NCBI RefSeq assembly: GCF_019417665.1
Contig: NZ_DXUU01000040.1
Location: 1-27,502, forward strand
Origin: Ruminococcus sp.
Lineage (GTDB): Bacteria > Bacillota > Clostridia > Oscillospirales > Ruminococcaceae
Direction: 5' to 3'
DNA length: 27,502 bases
Each line of letters opens with the position of its first letter. Position 1 is the first letter of the stretch. The position numbers and the translations under genes were made by a program. The notes below the pieces were generated by a model. It was not told the origin of the DNA, ran no database searches, and worked only from the letters and a program-made list of their open reading frames with translations. Shown piece by piece: positions 1 through 7,294 of this stretch.

Positions 1-27
1 ACTACTACTACTACTACTACTACCACT
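1..27 (+). repeat. (ACT)n trinucleotide run in Thr linker
   Basis: Seven ACT codons in a row are followed by ACC and ACT, all encoding Thr at the left window edge. Further imperfect ACT/ACA/ACC/ACG tracts continue to about position 600. The run may extend beyond the window. Such tracts can change length by slippage without breaking the frame. Confidence 0.8.
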
Positions 28-876
28 GCTACTACTACCAGTACTTCTTCTGCTACAACAACTACTACTTCAACTACTACATCTACTACATCACAAACAA
101 CAACTGAAACAATGACAACCAAAACAAGTCCTACGACTCAGCCCACAACAACTACGACAGAAACGACTACTCAGACAACAACAACTTCGGAAACAACAAC
201 CACCACAATGACAACAACGACTACAATAACAACAACTACAACATCTTCCTCTGCCACAACAACGACCACAACGGATACAACAACCAGCACAACATCTACC
301 TCAAAGAACAGCACAACTACGACCACCCGCCCCCCTGCGCATACCATGACCTTCACACAATCCACTACTACAACGGAAGCGACTACTACAAGCCGCACGA
401 GAGCTACTACGACCGTAAGCAGCTCAGATACCAATCCGACAACAACTTCCAAAACGACAGCAACAATAACAACAACATATACCACAACAGATCTCACCGC
501 GGACACTTCTTCCACCACATCCCAGTCTACTACAAGCAATACGACTGCCAGCACGACTGATACAAGCACCTCTACAGAAACTACTACCACAGGAACGACA
601 GTAAGCCACATTCTCCCAAAAATGCGTGGAGATGCCAATTTAGACGAACTGGTAGATGCGAATGACGCCTACCTGGTACTGGAATACTATGCAAAAAAAT
701 CCGTAGGGGCTACGGACTGCGTATTCCATGAAGATCCTTCCGTAAACCGATGGCTGCTTCTGCTGCTGGATATCGATGGTAACAGCACCATTGACGCCAA
801 TGATGCCTATTATATCCTGCTGTATTATGCAAGCCAATCTGTTGGAAAAAATGTTTCCTGGGATGAACTGGTATAA
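1..876 (+). CDS. Thr-rich dockerin protein, 3' part (5' end outside window)
   Basis: The reading frame is open from the first base, so this is the C-terminal 291 residues of a longer protein; the internal ATG at 112 is probably not the start. Residues 1 to about 204 are a low-complexity linker dominated by Thr with some Ser. Residues about 209-290 are a type I dockerin with two EF-hand-like repeats, DANLDELVDANDAYLVLEYY at about 211 and DIDGNSTIDANDAYYILLYY at about 257. The Asp/Asn spacing fits calcium binding, and each repeat is followed by a [KQ]SVG segment. About 20 residues separate the repeats. Dockerins bind cohesins and attach extracellular enzymes to scaffoldins or the cell surface, as in ruminococcal cellulosomes. 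The missing N-terminal part probably holds the signal peptide and a catalytic or binding module, which cannot be named. A strong terminator follows the stop codon. Confidence 0.88.
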   Translation, partial: TTTTTTTTTATTTSTSSATTTTTSTTTSTTSQTTTETMTTKTSPTTQPTTTTTETTTQTTTTSETTTTTMTTTTTITTTTTSSSATTTTTTDTTTSTTSTSKNSTTTTTRPPAHTMTFTQSTTTTEATTTSRTRATTTVSSSDTNPTTTSKTTATITTTYTTTDLTADTSSTTSQSTTSNTTASTTDTSTSTETTTTGTTVSHILPKMRGDANLDELVDANDAYLVLEYYAKKSVGATDCVFHEDPSVNRWLLLLLDIDGNSTIDANDAYYILLYYASQSVGKNVSWDELV

Positions 877-888
877 ATAACACAAAGA

Positions 889-926
889 GAGCTGCTGCAC
901 CAACAAAAAGTGCAGCAGCTCCTTTT
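889..926 (+). terminator. Rho-independent terminator of dockerin gene
   Basis: A perfect 12-bp inverted repeat, GAGCTGCTGCAC (889-900) and GTGCAGCAGCTC (910-921), has a 9-nt A-rich loop and is followed by CTTTT. It starts 12 bases after the stop codon. Confidence 0.88.
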
Positions 927-1105
927 CATGTATGCGGGATTCCTCCGGATTTCCGTTTTCATCATAGTGTCAGCCATGTAAAAAATGAGGAGTTTCCGAA
1001 GCAGTCGCAATTCTTCGAATTTTGTGACATTTTCCTTGAAAAGCATCGTAAATCCAGGGATTTCTATCATTTTTATACATTCTTGAGAAAAGTCCCCTTA
1101 CATCA

Positions 1106-1134
1106 TTGACAAAAAAAGAAGAATCATGTATAAT
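1106..1134 (+). promoter_or_regulatory. Consensus sigma-A promoter of the transporter
   Basis: TTGACA (1106-1111), a 17-bp spacer and TATAAT (1129-1134) make a perfect consensus. The expected start of transcription is near 1141, which gives a leader of about 115-130 nt before the transporter. Apart from the upstream terminator, nothing else is seen between 927 and 1105. Confidence 0.9.
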
Positions 1135-1140
1135 AATGTA

Positions 1141-1252
1141 GTTAAGGAGACCGCAGATGCAATCTGGCACAATCTACATTGTTTTATTGCATCTGCGATT
1201 TCCTCTGCATATGCAGAGTTTTGAGAGCCCTCTGCATATCGTTTTATTTTTT
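1141..1252 (+). promoter_or_regulatory. Structured 5' leader with attenuator-like hairpins
   Basis: Three inverted repeats lie between the promoter and the transporter. The first is a perfect 12-bp stem, CGCAGATGCAAT (1152-1163) with ATTGCATCTGCG (1186-1197). The second is a 16-bp palindrome, CTCTGCATATGCAGAG (1203-1218). The third pairs ATATGCAGAG (1209-1218) with CTCTGCATAT (1230-1239) and is followed directly by CGTTTTATTTTTT. The second and third share bases 1209-1218 and cannot form together; the third has the form of an intrinsic terminator just before the ribosome binding site. I infer transcription attenuation. The ligand or signal is unknown, and the leader matches no riboswitch class I recognise. 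Confidence 0.6.
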
Positions 1253-1258
1253 CAATGA
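1157..1258 (+). CDS. Possible 33-residue leader peptide
   Basis: A short frame starts at ATG 1157 and stops with TGA 1256-1258. AAGGAG (1144-1149) lies 7 nt before the start, close to the predicted 5' end of the mRNA. It would encode a hydrophobic peptide beginning MQSGTIYIVLL and ending HIVLFFQ. The frame runs through all three leader hairpins. Its stop overlaps ATG 1255, an in-frame upstream start of the transporter, as ATGA, an arrangement typical of translational coupling. A ribosome on this frame would keep the terminator hairpin open. There is no homology evidence, so it could be chance. Confidence 0.4.
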   Translation: MQSGTIYIVLLHLRFPLHMQSFESPLHIVLFFQ

Positions 1259-1272
1259 GGAGAGAGGTTTTC

Positions 1273-2514
1273 ATGAATTTTCATTTTCTCGAAGTCCTTG
1301 GTGTGAATCTGTTTAACATGAAGACAATGGCAATGGTCATATTCTTCATATTTGCTATCATTGCCATCGGCTATCTGATCGGCAAGATCTCAATCAAGGG
1401 CGTCACACTAGGCAGTGCAGCAATCTTCATCGTTGCACTGGTGGCAGGACATTTTATGCAGCTGGGTCTGGATAATATCACAGAATGGAGCGAAGCTGGC
1501 GGCTGGGCCAGCATCAAGCCCTATTTCAGTATGACCCAGAATCTCGGTCTGATCCTGTTCGTCACCTCCGTCGGTCTCATCGCCGGCCCCACATTCTTTA
1601 AGAATCTGGTGAAGAACTTCAAGTCCTATGTTCTGTTGGGTCTGATCATCATTCTGTCCGGCGCAGGTACATGTGCCCTGGTCACCATCCTGGTACCGGA
1701 TATGAATTCCGCAATGAGCGTTGGTCTGCTGTCCGGCGCACTGACCAGTACACCGGCATTTGCCGCTGCACAGGAAGTGCTCCAAGGCACAGAATTTTAT
1801 GACCAGATCGCAGTCGGTCACGGCGTTGCATATCCTTTTGGCGTTATTGGCGTTGTACTATTTGTACAGATCATGCCTCGTCTGCTCCATGCAGATATGG
1901 ACAAAGAACGTGCACTGCTCATGAGCAATGATCAGGGTACTAAGAAAGAATCCAAAGGCAAGCTGTTCGAAATGGACAAGTTTGGCCTGGGTGCATTTGC
2001 ACTGACAGTTGTCACTGGCCTGATCCTGGGCTGCATCAACATTCCTCTGGGCAACAACCAGTCTTTCAATTTGGGAACGACCGGCGGTCCGCTGATCATG
2101 GGTCTGATCTTTGGGCACTTCGGCAGAATCGGCAAGCTGAGCCTGAAAGTAGACGAGCATGTGGTATCCATCTTCCAGGAATTGGGTCTGATCCTGTTCC
2201 TGGTAGGTGCCGGCGTTGACGGCGGCCGTGAGTTTGTCTCCACGCTTTCAGAATTCGGCCCGATGCTGTTCGTATACGGCGCACTGATGACACTGGTTCC
2301 GTTGATCCTGGGCTTCATTATTGCAAAGTTCGTTCTGAAGATGAGCCTGTTCAACAACCTTGGCTCCCTCTGCGGCGGTATGACAAGTACACCGGCGCTG
2401 GGTGCTTTGATCAATGTAACCGGCACGTCCAATGTTGCTTCTGCCTATGCAGCAACTTACCCCATTGCACTGATTTCCGTAGTTCTGGCTTCGCAGTTCC
2501 TGACATATCTCTAA
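1273..2514 (+). CDS. AAE-type transporter (YidE/YbjL duplication family)
   Basis: An integral membrane protein of 413 residues with two homologous halves typical of the aspartate:alanine exchanger (AAE) superfamily. The first half contains GLILFVTSVGLIAG and GLLSGALTSTPAFAAAQ, the second GLILFLVGAGVDGG and GSLCGGMTSTPALGAL. Relatives often carry RCK/TrkA-C domains between the halves; here there is only a short charged linker (DKERALLMSNDQGTKKESKG), so this is a minimal form. It probably exchanges or takes up a carboxylate or amino acid; the substrate is unknown. ATG 1273 is preceded by AGGAGAGAGG at 5 nt. An in-frame ATG at 1255 would add six residues, has no ribosome binding site of its own and overlaps the leader-peptide stop, so it could be used by coupling. 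Expression probably depends on the leader upstream. Confidence 0.85.
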   Translation: MNFHFLEVLGVNLFNMKTMAMVIFFIFAIIAIGYLIGKISIKGVTLGSAAIFIVALVAGHFMQLGLDNITEWSEAGGWASIKPYFSMTQNLGLILFVTSVGLIAGPTFFKNLVKNFKSYVLLGLIIILSGAGTCALVTILVPDMNSAMSVGLLSGALTSTPAFAAAQEVLQGTEFYDQIAVGHGVAYPFGVIGVVLFVQIMPRLLHADMDKERALLMSNDQGTKKESKGKLFEMDKFGLGAFALTVVTGLILGCINIPLGNNQSFNLGTTGGPLIMGLIFGHFGRIGKLSLKVDEHVVSIFQELGLILFLVGAGVDGGREFVSTLSEFGPMLFVYGALMTLVPLILGFIIAKFVLKMSLFNNLGSLCGGMTSTPALGALINVTGTSNVASAYAATYPIALISVVLASQFLTYL

Positions 2515-2519
2515 AATAA

Positions 2520-2536
2520 TTCACCAGTCTGGTGAA
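2520..2536. repeat. 17-bp interrupted palindrome
   Basis: TTCACCAG and CTGGTGAA flank a single T, directly after the transporter stop and before the terminator. It could be part of a 3' RNA fold or a protein site. No T-run follows it. Confidence 0.5.
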
Positions 2537-2545
2537 TCACATATC

Positions 2546-2590
2546 AAAAACCGCCTGCACCTCGGCTCTCCGATGCAGGCGGTTTTTTTT
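2546..2590. terminator. Bidirectional terminator between transporter and metA
   Basis: AAAAACCGCCTGCA and TGCAGGCGGTTTTTTTT pair around a 14-nt loop. The T-run on one side and A-run on the other let it serve both the rightward transporter and the leftward metA, which converge here. Confidence 0.9.
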
Positions 2591-2605
2591 ACAAAATTTT
2601 ATCTA

Positions 2606-3553
2606 TTACAGACCGGCTTCCCAATCCCAGTTATAGACCTCCAAAGAAGTCAGATCATAAGGCGTCAGCTGATATACGCAGTGATTCAGCCAGTTGGAAA
2701 ACAGCAGATTGGCGCTGCATCCCCAGCTGAAATGAGGTTCCTTTGTTGGATCATCATCCGGGAAATAATTATAAGGTACGGCAATATCCAGCCCCTTTTC
2801 CGCATCCCGAAAATATTCCCCTTTCAAAGTATCCCTGTCATATTCCGAATGCCCCGTGATAAAGAACTGCCTGCCATTATTGTTCGCAACAATATGCACG
2901 CCGGACAATTCCGATTCCGTCAGGATCCGCAGTTGGGGCACCTTCTCAATATCCTCTCGATGTACCTCTGCATGACGGGAATGAGGTGCATTGAACACAT
3001 CATTGAACCCTCGCAGCAGCTGACAGCGAGGCTCCAACACATGCTGTGGAAACACGCCGAATATCTTCTGAGGCAGATTATACTTCGGGATATCAAAGTG
3101 ATAATGCAGTCCGGCAAGTGCCGCCCAGCAAATATGCATAGTGGAAAATACATGGTGCTTTGTCCACTCCATAATGGTGCAGATCTCCTGCCAATAGTCC
3201 ACATCCTTGAATTCCAGGTGTTCCACGGGCGCACCAGTGATGATGCAGCCATCATAATACTGATCCTGTATCTCGGAAAATGTACGATAAAACGTCGCCA
3301 GATGATTCTGGGATGTGTTTTTGCTGATATGGCTGGATACATGCAGAAACTCAATGTCCACCTGAAGCGGTGTGTTGCTGAGCAAGCGAAGGAACTGACA
3401 CTCCGTTTCAATTTTTTTCGGCATGAGATTGAGCACCAGCACACGCAGCGGACGGATATCCTGATGTGCTGCACGATCAATATCCATCACAAATATATTT
3501 TCTTCTGCCAGAATACGATATGCCGGCAAATCCGGCGAAATACAAATCGGCAT
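2606..3553 (-). CDS. metA: Homoserine O-acetyltransferase (MetA family)
   Basis: A 315-residue protein of the MetA family, which activates homoserine by acylation in methionine biosynthesis. The catalytic residues are visible: nucleophile Cys142 in MHICWAALAGL, and His235 and Glu237 in ITGHSEYDRD. Residue 111, in TGAPVEHLEF, is Glu. In this family Glu at 111 goes with acetyl-CoA use and Gly, as in Escherichia coli, with succinyl-CoA, so O-acetylhomoserine is the expected product. The ATG has a good site, GAGAGGAGGACAAGCAG, just upstream. It lies 34 bp after rluB with no promoter seen between, so it is probably the last gene of the long minus-strand operon. The bidirectional terminator follows it. 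No SAM riboswitch or T-box was recognised upstream. Confidence 0.95.
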   Translation of the reverse strand: MPICISPDLPAYRILAEENIFVMDIDRAAHQDIRPLRVLVLNLMPKKIETECQFLRLLSNTPLQVDIEFLHVSSHISKNTSQNHLATFYRTFSEIQDQYYDGCIITGAPVEHLEFKDVDYWQEICTIMEWTKHHVFSTMHICWAALAGLHYHFDIPKYNLPQKIFGVFPQHVLEPRCQLLRGFNDVFNAPHSRHAEVHREDIEKVPQLRILTESELSGVHIVANNNGRQFFITGHSEYDRDTLKGEYFRDAEKGLDIAVPYNYFPDDDPTKEPHFSWGCSANLLFSNWLNHCVYQLTPYDLTSLEVYNWDWEAGL

Positions 3554-3587
3554 CTGCTTGTCCTCCTCTCAAAGCCTGTAATTCGGC

Positions 3588-4349
3588 TTATTTTCTTCTT
3601 GATTTCTGCGGAACAACGGTCTCACCCTTGCCCATGGCATTACGCAAAGCACGAAGCTCGTCCGCTGTCAGATCCCGGTATGTACCGGGTTTCAGCATAC
3701 CCAGCTTCAACGGGCCAATGCTGATCCGGCGCAGGCGTGCCACTTCCAGTCCCACCGATTCGCACATACGACGAATCTGGCGATTCTTGCCCTCGTGAAT
3801 CGTCATAAGCAGCACCACACGTCCCGGCTCTTTCGTCTTTACTACAACATTTGCCGGCTGGGTCATTTTGCCGTCCAGTTCCATACTGCTGGACAGGGCA
3901 ATGAGCTGTTCCTCCGTCACATCCGGGCGAACTGTAACACGATAGGTTTTGCTGATATGACGGCTGGGATGCATAATACCGTTGGCAAATGTGCCGTCAT
4001 TGGTCAACAGCAGCAGACCCTCTGAGTCCTTATCCAACCGTCCCACAGGATAGACACGTTCTTCCACGTCTTCCAGCAGATCCATAACACAGTGGCGATC
4101 CAGCTCATCCGAGGTTGTTGTCACATAGCCCCGGGGTTTATACAGCATCAGATAACGATACTGCTTCTTTCGCGGCAAGTACACACGCTCGCCGCCTACT
4201 GTGATCAGATCAGCAAGCGTCGCTTTGTCACCCAATTTCACCGGATGTCCATTGACTTTTACTTTTCCGGCAGATATCAGGGCTTCTGCCTTGCGCCGGG
4301 AACAATATCCGGCATCTGCCAGTAATTTTTGAATTCGAATCTTTTCCAC
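3588..4349 (-). CDS. rluB: 23S rRNA pseudouridine synthase, RluB/RsuA family
   Basis: A 253-residue protein with an N-terminal S4 RNA-binding domain (residues about 4-55, LLADAGYCSRRKAEALISAG) and a pseudouridine synthase domain. The catalytic Asp is Asp106 in VGRLDKDSEGLLLLTNDG. The family isomerises a uridine in rRNA; RluB-type enzymes act on the peptidyl-transferase region of 23S rRNA. The start is GTG at 4349, preceded by AGGAG at about 6 nt; the ATG two bases upstream is out of frame. It sits 16 bp after the carboxypeptidase gene. The Lys/Arg-rich C-terminal tail ends KSRRK. The exact target uridine cannot be read from the sequence. Confidence 0.93.
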   Translation of the reverse strand: MEKIRIQKLLADAGYCSRRKAEALISAGKVKVNGHPVKLGDKATLADLITVGGERVYLPRKKQYRYLMLYKPRGYVTTTSDELDRHCVMDLLEDVEERVYPVGRLDKDSEGLLLLTNDGTFANGIMHPSRHISKTYRVTVRPDVTEEQLIALSSSMELDGKMTQPANVVVKTKEPGRVVLLMTIHEGKNRQIRRMCESVGLEVARLRRISIGPLKLGMLKPGTYRDLTADELRALRNAMGKGETVVPQKSRRK

Positions 4350-4365
4350 ATCTTTCTCCTGTTAT

Positions 4366-5526
4366 TCAAGCATTAAAGCATTTTTTGATTTTTTTCCAGA
4401 TTTGCTGCGGCAGGGATGGATTTTCCTCCATTTCGGGGGCAGCAGTACGATACGCCGCATCCTGCATTGCGCAGAGGGAACCACCTGCCACCTCTCTGCC
4501 GTTCAGCAGGGCAGTCCAAGTGCCTACACGCTGTCCAGCTGTCACCGGCGCATAGAGAAACGGCTCTGTCTCCAACTGATATTCCAGTTCCGGCACAGCT
4601 CCGTCTCGTGTTCCCACAGTCAGAGTTTCCTCTGCCTGAACAGACACGCTCTGCGTTTCGCCGCCAGCCACAGGAAGCTGCCAGTCCTGAGGCATGGTCA
4701 CCTCTGTGGGTTGTAACTGCGAAAAACCGTAATCGTACAATGATAGATGATCGTCCCAGTCATTTTTGTCATTGAGCGTCACACAGATCAGAGTGATTCC
4801 ATTGCGTTCACATGCCGAAACCAGACAGCGCCCGGCTTCATCGGTAAAGCCGGTTTTCACACCGATCACAGTTTCATCCATGGTCAGCAGCTTATTAGAA
4901 TTGGTGAGCCACCGTTCATAAGGCGGATCACCAAAACAGACCTGCGCTTGTGACTGTCCGCAAATTTCCCGGAAAGTCTCATTTTGCAGTGCCGCTGCGG
5001 TCAGGATCGCCATGTCATATGCCGTAGAATAGTGCTCGTCATCGTGCAATCCAGACGGCGTGACAAAATGGGTCTGGGTCATGCCCAGTTCCTGCGCCTT
5101 TGCATTCATGAGATCGGCAAAAGCCTCGTAACTGCCGGCAATTTTCACCGCAGTCGCACCGGCAGCATCGTTGCCCGACGGCAAGAGCATTCCATAGCAA
5201 AGGGCACGCTTTGTCACAGTGTCACCCTCCACCAGACCCATAGACGAACCTTCCACATGGATGGCGTCGGAATCCACCACAAATTCCGTGTCCAGATCGC
5301 CGCTCTCAATACAGAGCAGTGTGGACATGATCTTCGTGGTACTTGCCATGGGACGCTGTTCATACGCCTGCTTTTCGTATAAAATCTCCCCAGTCACTGC
5401 CTCCATCAGGATGCAAGACTGCGCCGAAACAGAGATTTCCGCTGCCGCTGAAATTTTCGGGTTGCCAGTCACAGTCAAACATACTGCCATCATGGCGCCC
5501 ACCCATTTTTTCATCCATTGCCGCAT
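4366..5526 (-). CDS. dacF: D-alanyl-D-alanine carboxypeptidase (peptidase S11)
   Basis: A low-molecular-weight penicillin-binding protein of about 386 residues that trims the terminal D-Ala from peptidoglycan stem peptides outside the membrane. All three active-site motifs are present (numbered from the upstream GTG): SxxK as STTK at 66-69, SGN at 121-123 and KTG at 228-230. An N-terminal signal peptide with a hydrophobic core (VGAMMAVCLTVTG) ends near SAAAE. A C-terminal beta-rich domain follows the catalytic domain. The GTG at 5538 overlaps the AGGAG box, so ATG 5526, 11 nt beyond the box, is the more likely start. The operon context next to ytfJ, scpA and scpB matches the DacF-type gene of Firmicutes. 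The symbol is by context; dacB-like naming is also possible. Confidence 0.92.
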   Translation of the reverse strand: MRQWMKKWVGAMMAVCLTVTGNPKISAAAEISVSAQSCILMEAVTGEILYEKQAYEQRPMASTTKIMSTLLCIESGDLDTEFVVDSDAIHVEGSSMGLVEGDTVTKRALCYGMLLPSGNDAAGATAVKIAGSYEAFADLMNAKAQELGMTQTHFVTPSGLHDDEHYSTAYDMAILTAAALQNETFREICGQSQAQVCFGDPPYERWLTNSNKLLTMDETVIGVKTGFTDEAGRCLVSACERNGITLICVTLNDKNDWDDHLSLYDYGFSQLQPTEVTMPQDWQLPVAGGETQSVSVQAEETLTVGTRDGAVPELEYQLETEPFLYAPVTAGQRVGTWTALLNGREVAGGSLCAMQDAAYRTAAPEMEENPSLPQQIWKKIKKCFNA

Positions 5527-5589
5527 ATTGCTACGCACTCCTCTGCATTAAACTACAATAGAATATGCAGTTTCAGCGGCAAATATGGC

Positions 5590-6006
5590 TCAGTTCTCTT
5601 GTCCGTCCGAGATGTCGCTTTCCTTTTCCTTTTTACCGCCCTTTTTGACAAGACCGCTAATACGGTCTACCACTTCCGGCACAGAACGGATGGCACTGCT
5701 CAATGCATCACCTGCTTCATCCATTTGCAGCAGGCGCACACCGTCCTCCTGCACCACCAGAAATGCCACAGGCTGAATGGACACGCCGGCACCTGCACCG
5801 CCGCCGAAGAGATCCTTTGGGTTGGACTTTGCCGGAAGATCCGAGCCGCCCGAAGCAAAACCGTAAGAAACCTTGGAAACCGGGATAATGGTCACCTTAT
5901 CCGAAACCACAATGGGATCTCCGATAATGGTCTGTACATCCACCATTTCACGCATTTTTTCCATGGTAACACCCATGAGATCCTGAATCTGACGTTTTTC
6001 CTGCAT
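5590..6006 (-). CDS. ytfJ: YtfJ/GerW family sporulation-associated protein
   Basis: A 138-residue protein of the YtfJ (GerW) family, with a GDPIVVSDKVTIIPVSKVS segment followed by the glycine-rich LFGGGAGAGVSIQPVAFLVV core typical of the family. In Bacillus subtilis GerW is a spore protein affecting germination; its biochemical role is unsettled. The C-terminal tail is Lys/Glu-rich. The start is ATG 6006 with AAAGGAGG at 9 nt. It follows the DUF2953 gene by 14 bp, the usual YtfI-YtfJ pairing. Presence of this gene does not prove that the organism sporulates. Confidence 0.92.
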   Translation of the reverse strand: MQEKRQIQDLMGVTMEKMREMVDVQTIIGDPIVVSDKVTIIPVSKVSYGFASGGSDLPAKSNPKDLFGGGAGAGVSIQPVAFLVVQEDGVRLLQMDEAGDALSSAIRSVPEVVDRISGLVKKGGKKEKESDISDGQEN

Positions 6007-6020
6007 AATTGCTGCCTCCT

Positions 6021-6683
6021 TTATTTCTCTGCCCCTGTTCGGGCAAACTGTTTCTTCTGATGCGTCCCTTGCGGCGGCACGTCTCTTCTTTGCTGCTGCA
6101 TGAGATATCCTATGGCAAAGCTAAACAATGCTGCAACTGCCGCCAGGGGACAAAAATGCACTTTTCCCCGGACAGTCCACTGGCTTTCTTCCTGCCCAAA
6201 GGCACACTGGACGAAAACCCGGCGCACCTTCACACGCATGGTACTTTGCAGCACGCCCAGGGATGTATAAACCATGGCATTTGTCATGCCATACGCCACG
6301 GCGCATTCCTTGGCGTCAAAACGCCCCACCTGCGCCATGATCTCAAGACCCCGAATAGAGATTCCCTTCCAGAGCATACGCAGAGGACGTGGCAGGATAC
6401 CTGTCACATCCCGGAATGTCTCCCAATACTGCTTTGGCGTGCGGGAGCTTGATTTTTCCGCATTCTTCGGCTTTTCTTTTTTCCTGTGTTTCTCTGACTT
6501 TTTCCTGGGCGAGCGCTGAAACAAGCCTTTTTTTTCGCTGGAGCACAGAGAGATCCCCAGCCAGGAAAGCTTCCAGAAGGAATGTCCCTGAGAATCATCA
6601 TGCTCCACTGTCATCACCAGCGGCATCAGAAGCAGTCCCAGCAGCAACAGCACAATACCTAATGCAATCAGCCATCCGGTCAT
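6021..6683 (-). CDS. DUF2953 membrane protein (YtfI-like)
   Basis: A 220-residue protein with one strongly hydrophobic N-terminal segment (residues about 3-25, IALGIVLLLLGLLLMPLVM), a Lys/Glu-rich stretch at about 55-80, and a C-terminal DUF2953-type domain ending in a second hydrophobic stretch (AAVAALFSFAIGYLM). The function of DUF2953 is unknown; it regularly neighbours ytfJ, as here. ATG 6683 has AAAGGAGGG at about 8 nt, and scpB ends 15 bp upstream. The family assignment rests mainly on position, size and overall shape. Confidence 0.8.
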   Translation of the reverse strand: MTGWLIALGIVLLLLGLLLMPLVMTVEHDDSQGHSFWKLSWLGISLCSSEKKGLFQRSPRKKSEKHRKKEKPKNAEKSSSRTPKQYWETFRDVTGILPRPLRMLWKGISIRGLEIMAQVGRFDAKECAVAYGMTNAMVYTSLGVLQSTMRVKVRRVFVQCAFGQEESQWTVRGKVHFCPLAAVAALFSFAIGYLMQQQRRDVPPQGTHQKKQFARTGAEK

Positions 6684-6698
6684 GGGCGTGTCCCTCCT

Positions 6699-7274
6699 TT
6701 ACGGCTCTGCTGCCTCCTGTGTCTCTTCAGATCCCGACTGGTTTTCTGCCGCCAAAATGGGAAGCGGCGGCAGCTCGTCCAGGGAATTCAGTCCGAAACA
6801 GCGAAGAAAATGGGGCGTTGTGGCATAGGCAATGGGACGTCCTGGTACTTCCAGGCGGCCAGCTTCCATAAGAAGTTCCTTTTCCACCAGAGTATTCACC
6901 ACCGAACTGCTGTCCACACCACGAACATGCTCCACAAAGCCCTTGCTCACCGGCTGGTTATATGCCACAATGGTCAGCACTTCCATGGCTGCTGCTGAAA
7001 GGGGAGCCTGTTTTTTCGTCTCCACTGCTCGCTGGATCGCCGGGGCGAACTGCGGGCGAGTGCACATCTGCCAGGCATCCCCCAGCTGCTGTACACAAAT
7101 GGCGCTGTTCTGTTCGTCATACCACAGTGCAAGCTGCTTCAAAGCGGCTGTAACAGCAATTTCACTTGCCTCACACGCCTGTGCCAGACGAGTTACCGTC
7201 ACCGGCTCGCCGCTGGCAAACAAAACCGCTTCTAAGGTAATACAAAGCGGTGATCTGGTGTTTCCTTCCATCAT
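6699..7274 (-). CDS. scpB: Segregation and condensation protein B
   Basis: A 191-residue ScpB: two winged-helix domains with the conserved start LEAVLFASGEPVT, the central ALKQLALWYD, and AAMEVLTIVAYNQPVSKGFVEHVRGVDSS. ScpB dimers join ScpA and SMC in the bacterial condensin that compacts and segregates the chromosome. It starts 20 bp after scpA. The ribosome binding site before ATG 7274 is weak (GGGGG), and a second ATG follows directly, so the start could be 7271. The C-terminus is an acidic Gln/Glu tail common in clostridial ScpB. Confidence 0.95.
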   Translation of the reverse strand: MMEGNTRSPLCITLEAVLFASGEPVTVTRLAQACEASEIAVTAALKQLALWYDEQNSAICVQQLGDAWQMCTRPQFAPAIQRAVETKKQAPLSAAAMEVLTIVAYNQPVSKGFVEHVRGVDSSSVVNTLVEKELLMEAGRLEVPGRPIAYATTPHFLRCFGLNSLDELPPLPILAAENQSGSEETQEAAEP

Positions 7275-7294
7275 AATGCCCCCATTCCTGTCAA

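Noticed and set aside
1..600. Repeat tract as a possible CRISPR or tandem-repeat array
   Set aside because: The repeats are Thr codons in an open reading frame, with no spacer and repeat units of constant length.
171..638. Long minus-strand open frame rich in Val
   Set aside because: It is the mirror of the Thr-rich linker: Thr codons read as Val-rich on the other strand. It has no family features.
1141..1252. Known riboswitch class before the transporter
   Set aside because: No conserved core of a class I know (glycine, SAM, lysine, glutamine and others) could be recognised; only hairpins and a leader frame are supported.
2573..3724. 383-codon plus-strand open frame
   Set aside because: It lies antisense to metA and rluB, which have catalytic motifs and ribosome binding sites; it has none.
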